Source: Candidatus Eremiobacterota bacterium (GTDB lineage: Bacteria > Vulcanimicrobiota > Vulcanimicrobiia > Vulcanimicrobiales > Vulcanimicrobiaceae). Taken from it: DNA of 64,000 bases. The notes beneath the pieces are model-generated. The model was given only the letters and a program-made list of their open reading frames with translations. It ran no database searches and was not told the DNA's origin. Position numbers and translations under genes: made by a program. Location of the stretch: NCBI GenBank assembly GCA_019240525.1, contig JAFAYE010000001.1, positions 841,300 through 905,299 on the forward strand, in the 5' to 3' direction. Below are positions 61,508 through 64,000 of this stretch, piece by piece (within the stretch, counting starts at the first letter, position 1; each line of letters begins with the position of its first letter).

Positions 61508-62794
61508 ATGGCCTTCACCGAGGGATTCATCTCCGATCTGGTCGGGCGGCGAGCCACCATCGACGAACTGCCCATCGGCAAGGTCGCCGACTTTCTCGTC
61601 GGCACGCCCGACGCCGTCTTTCCCGAGATCGACGGCCTGGTCATCAAGACGGCCCAAGGCTTACGCTACGCGCCGATCGATACGGTTGCCGACGTCGATC
61701 GAAACGGCCACGTCGCATTAACGATCGCGCCGAAAGAGCCGGCACCTCCCGAGCGAGCGGAGCTCTACCTCGTCGCCGACTTACTCGATAAACAAATTGT
61801 CGACGTTGACGGCCGCAAAGTCGTGCGCATCAATGACATTGAGGTTGCAAATACGGGCGGCCACCTGCGCGTCGTCGCAGCCGATGTTGGGCTTGCCGGT
61901 CTGTTACGGCGGCTTGGGCTGCGTTCGATTGGCCGGCGCATTCTGCCGCGCGTGGAGAACGCAAGACGTTCGATGATTGCCTGGGATTCCGTCGCGCCGA
62001 TTCGCGACGTCAATCCTTCGCAAGTACGACTCTCCGTCAAGCAGAGCCGCCTTGCGCGCCTTCATCCTTCGGAACTCGCCGAAATCATCGGCGATCTTTC
62101 ATCGCGCGAAGCACTTGCCGTTGTCGGCCAGCTCGACGACGAGACGGCCGCCGACGCGTTCGAGCATCTCGACGCGGAAACGCGCAAGAATCTCATCGAC
62201 GATATCGGCACCGAGCGCGCCGCCGACATCATCGAAGAGATGGACGCCGACGACGCTGCCGACCTATTAGCCGAGCTTCCGGAGGAGCAGCAAACGCAGC
62301 TTCTGGCCGAAATGAGCTCCTACACCGCGGGCGGCCTGCGCGAACTCGTCAAGTACCCCGAGGATACAGCGGGCGGAATGATGACGACTGACTACGTTTG
62401 GATCTACCCGCATCGCACGACCGAGGCGACGATTCGAAAGATTCGCGAGATCGCACCCGCCTCGGAGTTCATCTATTATCTCTACGTCGTCGACAAGGAA
62501 GATCGTCTTCTCGGCGCACTCTCGCTGCGAAGTCTCTTGCTCGCGCTACCAACGGCCTTTATCGATCGAATCATGGAAACCGATTTGGTGACCGTGGCAC
62601 TCGACACACCCGCCGTCGACGTAGCCTCGACGATCGCCAAATACGATCTGCTCGCGGTGCCGGTCGTCAACGATGCAGGTATACTGCTCGGGATCGTCAC
62701 GGTCGACGACGCCATCGACGCGATCATGCCCGACGACATTGCAAAAAAGCTCCCGCGCGTCCGGCGTCACCATTCGCGCCGCGCGGCGTCGTGA
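61508..62794 (+). CDS. Soluble MgtE N-domain/CBS protein with PRC-barrel repeats
   Basis: A 428-aa protein. Two PRC-barrel-like domains lie at about 8-75 and 85-150 (ADLLDKQIVDVDGRKVVRIN). An MgtE N-terminal helical domain at about 180-285 has repeats such as LVGQL-DDETAADAFEHL and IIEEMDADDAADLLAELPE. A CBS pair at about 300-415 includes YYLYVVDKEDRLLGALSLRS and VPVVNDAGILLGIVTVDDA. The MgtE channel helices are absent. It may be a Mg2+- or nucleotide-sensing regulator, often beside NRAMP-type transporters in other genomes; here a regulator gene follows. Confidence 0.85.
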   Translation: MAFTEGFISDLVGRRATIDELPIGKVADFLVGTPDAVFPEIDGLVIKTAQGLRYAPIDTVADVDRNGHVALTIAPKEPAPPERAELYLVADLLDKQIVDVDGRKVVRINDIEVANTGGHLRVVAADVGLAGLLRRLGLRSIGRRILPRVENARRSMIAWDSVAPIRDVNPSQVRLSVKQSRLARLHPSELAEIIGDLSSREALAVVGQLDDETAADAFEHLDAETRKNLIDDIGTERAADIIEEMDADDAADLLAELPEEQQTQLLAEMSSYTAGGLRELVKYPEDTAGGMMTTDYVWIYPHRTTEATIRKIREIAPASEFIYYLYVVDKEDRLLGALSLRSLLLALPTAFIDRIMETDLVTVALDTPAVDVASTIAKYDLLAVPVVNDAGILLGIVTVDDAIDAIMPDDIAKKLPRVRRHHSRRAAS

Positions 62795-63927
62795 AGCCGG
62801 AGGAGATTGTCGAATTCAGCGAGGGTCTTGCGCGGGTCGCGGCCGCGGGAGGCGGCCCCAAAGCCCTGGCATCGTTTCTGGCCCAGGCGACCAACGGCGC
62901 CGTGTTGCTCGAGGACGCGCAATGGCGGCAACTCGCCTCGGCCGGGACCGGTGCGATTCCATCGAGCGGTCGCGCCGTCGTCGAATCCGGCGCGCCCGGG
63001 CGAGCTCGGAGGGTGACGGTTGGGGATGTCGATCTTGGCTGCCTCTCACTCTTTGGCGACGTCGCGCCGGACGCGGAGCTGCTCTTACGGCTGACCGCCG
63101 CGACGATCGGCATCGAACTCGCGCGCGACGAAGGCGCGCTGCGCAAGCGGAACGGCGACTTCTGGAATGCGCTCTTCGCGCACGACTTTCACGATGCGAG
63201 CGCCGCCCGCGACGAGGCTGCAGCGCGCGGGATCGTGCTCGCACCGCACTACATCGCGGTTGCGCTCGAAGTCGACGGCGGTGAGACCGCAAGCTCCAAC
63301 GGCTTGCGAGAGCTGCGCGCGTTGGCGACCGATGTCTTTCGCTCGAACGACGCCCACGTCGGCGTGCTCGAGCGGGGTGGAACGCTCTTCATCTTCGCTC
63401 CCGCGGCGCGGACGATCGACGCGAGCAATGCGAAGACCGCTGCCGCGCTCTTGCCCAAGAGTGCGGCGCGCCGCAAGGCCCAACTGCGGTTTTCCGGCGG
63501 CGTGGGGACGGTTGAGCCATTCTCCCGATTCGAGGCGAGCGCCACGGCGGCGCAGGCGGCGCTCGCCATTGGGCGGCGCATTCACGGCGACGGTCGCGTG
63601 ATCGCGTACGACGACCTTGGCGCGTATCGCTTGCTGTACGAAGGGGCCGACGCGTCGCGTTTGCAGGTGTTTGCATCGGAAACCTTGGCGCCGCTTCGCA
63701 ACTACGACGAAAACCATCAAACGGAGCTCGAGCGCACACTCAAGCTCTATTTCAAAACCGGACAGAACGTAAAGACGGCGGCGGCGCAGTTGAACGTGCA
63801 TCGTCATACGGTTTTTTACCGATTGCGCCAAATCGGGGAAATCTGCGCACGCTCGCTCGATAGCCCGCACGACCAGCTCACTCTTCGCTTGGCGGTGGCC
63901 ATTGATGAACTCAACGACACGAACTGA
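62791..63927 (+). CDS. PucR/CdaR-type transcriptional regulator
   Basis: A 378-aa protein with a GAF-like N-terminal half, a central CdaR GGDEF-like domain and the C-terminal PucR helix-turn-helix NVKTAAAQLNVHRHTVFYRL followed by RQIGEI. Such regulators often control nitrogen or purine catabolism. It starts with GTG 62791, overlapping the MgtE-like stop by 4 bp (GTGA); the longer frame upstream is inside that gene. The next gene, a probable glutamine synthetase, begins inside its last codons, which fits a nitrogen-related role. Confidence 0.85.
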   Translation: MKPEEIVEFSEGLARVAAAGGGPKALASFLAQATNGAVLLEDAQWRQLASAGTGAIPSSGRAVVESGAPGRARRVTVGDVDLGCLSLFGDVAPDAELLLRLTAATIGIELARDEGALRKRNGDFWNALFAHDFHDASAARDEAAARGIVLAPHYIAVALEVDGGETASSNGLRELRALATDVFRSNDAHVGVLERGGTLFIFAPAARTIDASNAKTAAALLPKSAARRKAQLRFSGGVGTVEPFSRFEASATAAQAALAIGRRIHGDGRVIAYDDLGAYRLLYEGADASRLQVFASETLAPLRNYDENHQTELERTLKLYFKTGQNVKTAAAQLNVHRHTVFYRLRQIGEICARSLDSPHDQLTLRLAVAIDELNDTN

Positions 63928-64000
63928 GTGGCGGCGCCCAGCCTCAAAGCGCGACGTCGTTCGACTGGCGCGCGAGGAGAACGTACGCTTCGTGCGACTG
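63905..64000 (+). CDS. glnA: Probable glutamine synthetase, N-terminal end (partial)
   Basis: An ATG at 63905 opens a frame that stays open to the window edge: MNSTTRTEWRRPASKRDVV, then RLAREENVRFVRL. The last part matches the N terminus of type I glutamine synthetases, where it is followed by QFTDILG. It overlaps the end of the PucR-type gene by 23 bp. Only 32 residues are visible, so the assignment rests on that segment. Glutamine synthetase makes glutamine from glutamate, ammonia and ATP. Confidence 0.7.
   Translation, partial: MNSTTRTEWRRPASKRDVVRLAREENVRFVRL

Overview
The window is a GC-rich bacterial chromosome segment with no rRNA, CRISPR array, insertion sequence or phage structural gene. 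Short overlapping ATGA/GTGA junctions, many GTG starts, a Gram-negative-style set of lipoproteins and an OmpA domain, and many secreted proteins of the SMP-30-like, GloVer-repeat and PF04185 phosphoesterase types suggest a soil bacterium of the Candidatus Eremiobacterota (WPS-2/Vulcanimicrobiota) kind. That placement is inference from gene style only; no marker gene in the window settles it.

Left part (1-14.8 kb): a tightly overlapped operon encodes a MacB-type ABC exporter (ATPase end and permease) and an OmpR-type two-component system. It is followed by a FAD monooxygenase, an RsbW-like kinase and small secreted proteins. A multicopper oxidase fused to a ZIP-type metal permease comes next, then a secreted phosphoesterase, and then katG with an aldo/keto reductase, divergent from a Fur/PerR-family regulator. 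A tRNA-Ser(UGA) closes the block.

Middle left (14.9-26.3 kb): an accessory-looking stretch that is visibly less GC-rich. It holds an M29-like protein, an ArsR-SRPBCC fusion with YciI, a CPBP protease, an AraC regulator, a duplicated retropepsin-like protein, two beta-propeller lipoproteins, a PDZ-alpha/beta-hydrolase fusion and a tautomerase. A 15-bp copy of the 5' part of the tRNA-Ser gene lies at 18805-18819, about 4 kb from the gene.

Centre (26-36 kb): a three-gene overlapping signalling operon encodes a winged-helix protein, a two-domain KaiC-like ATPase and a PocR-SpoIIE-RsbW protein. Then come a secreted metzincin-like protease, a CarH-like B12-binding MerR regulator and a beta-lactamase-fold lipoprotein. 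From 44.2 back to 36.0 kb runs one long minus-strand operon: S8 protease, (alpha/alpha)6 glycosidase, Thivi_2564 membrane peptide and a PaoABC-like molybdenum hydroxylase (2Fe-2S, FAD and Mo subunits).

Right part (44-64 kb): mostly secreted hydrolases and surface proteins (M28 peptidase, OmpA plus GloVer lipoprotein, prolyl oligopeptidase, a second phosphoesterase, two tandem sedolisins of which one has lost catalytic residues). After these lie an alkyltransferase-like protein whose active-site Cys is Ala, an acyltransferase, and an overlapping run of tryptophan 2,3-dioxygenase, kynureninase and MATE transporter. A soluble MgtE/CBS/PRC-barrel protein, a PucR-type regulator and the first codons of a probable glutamine synthetase end the window. 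Taken together the segment is dominated by extracellular degradation (about ten proteases or protease-like proteins) and by stress and environmental sensing.
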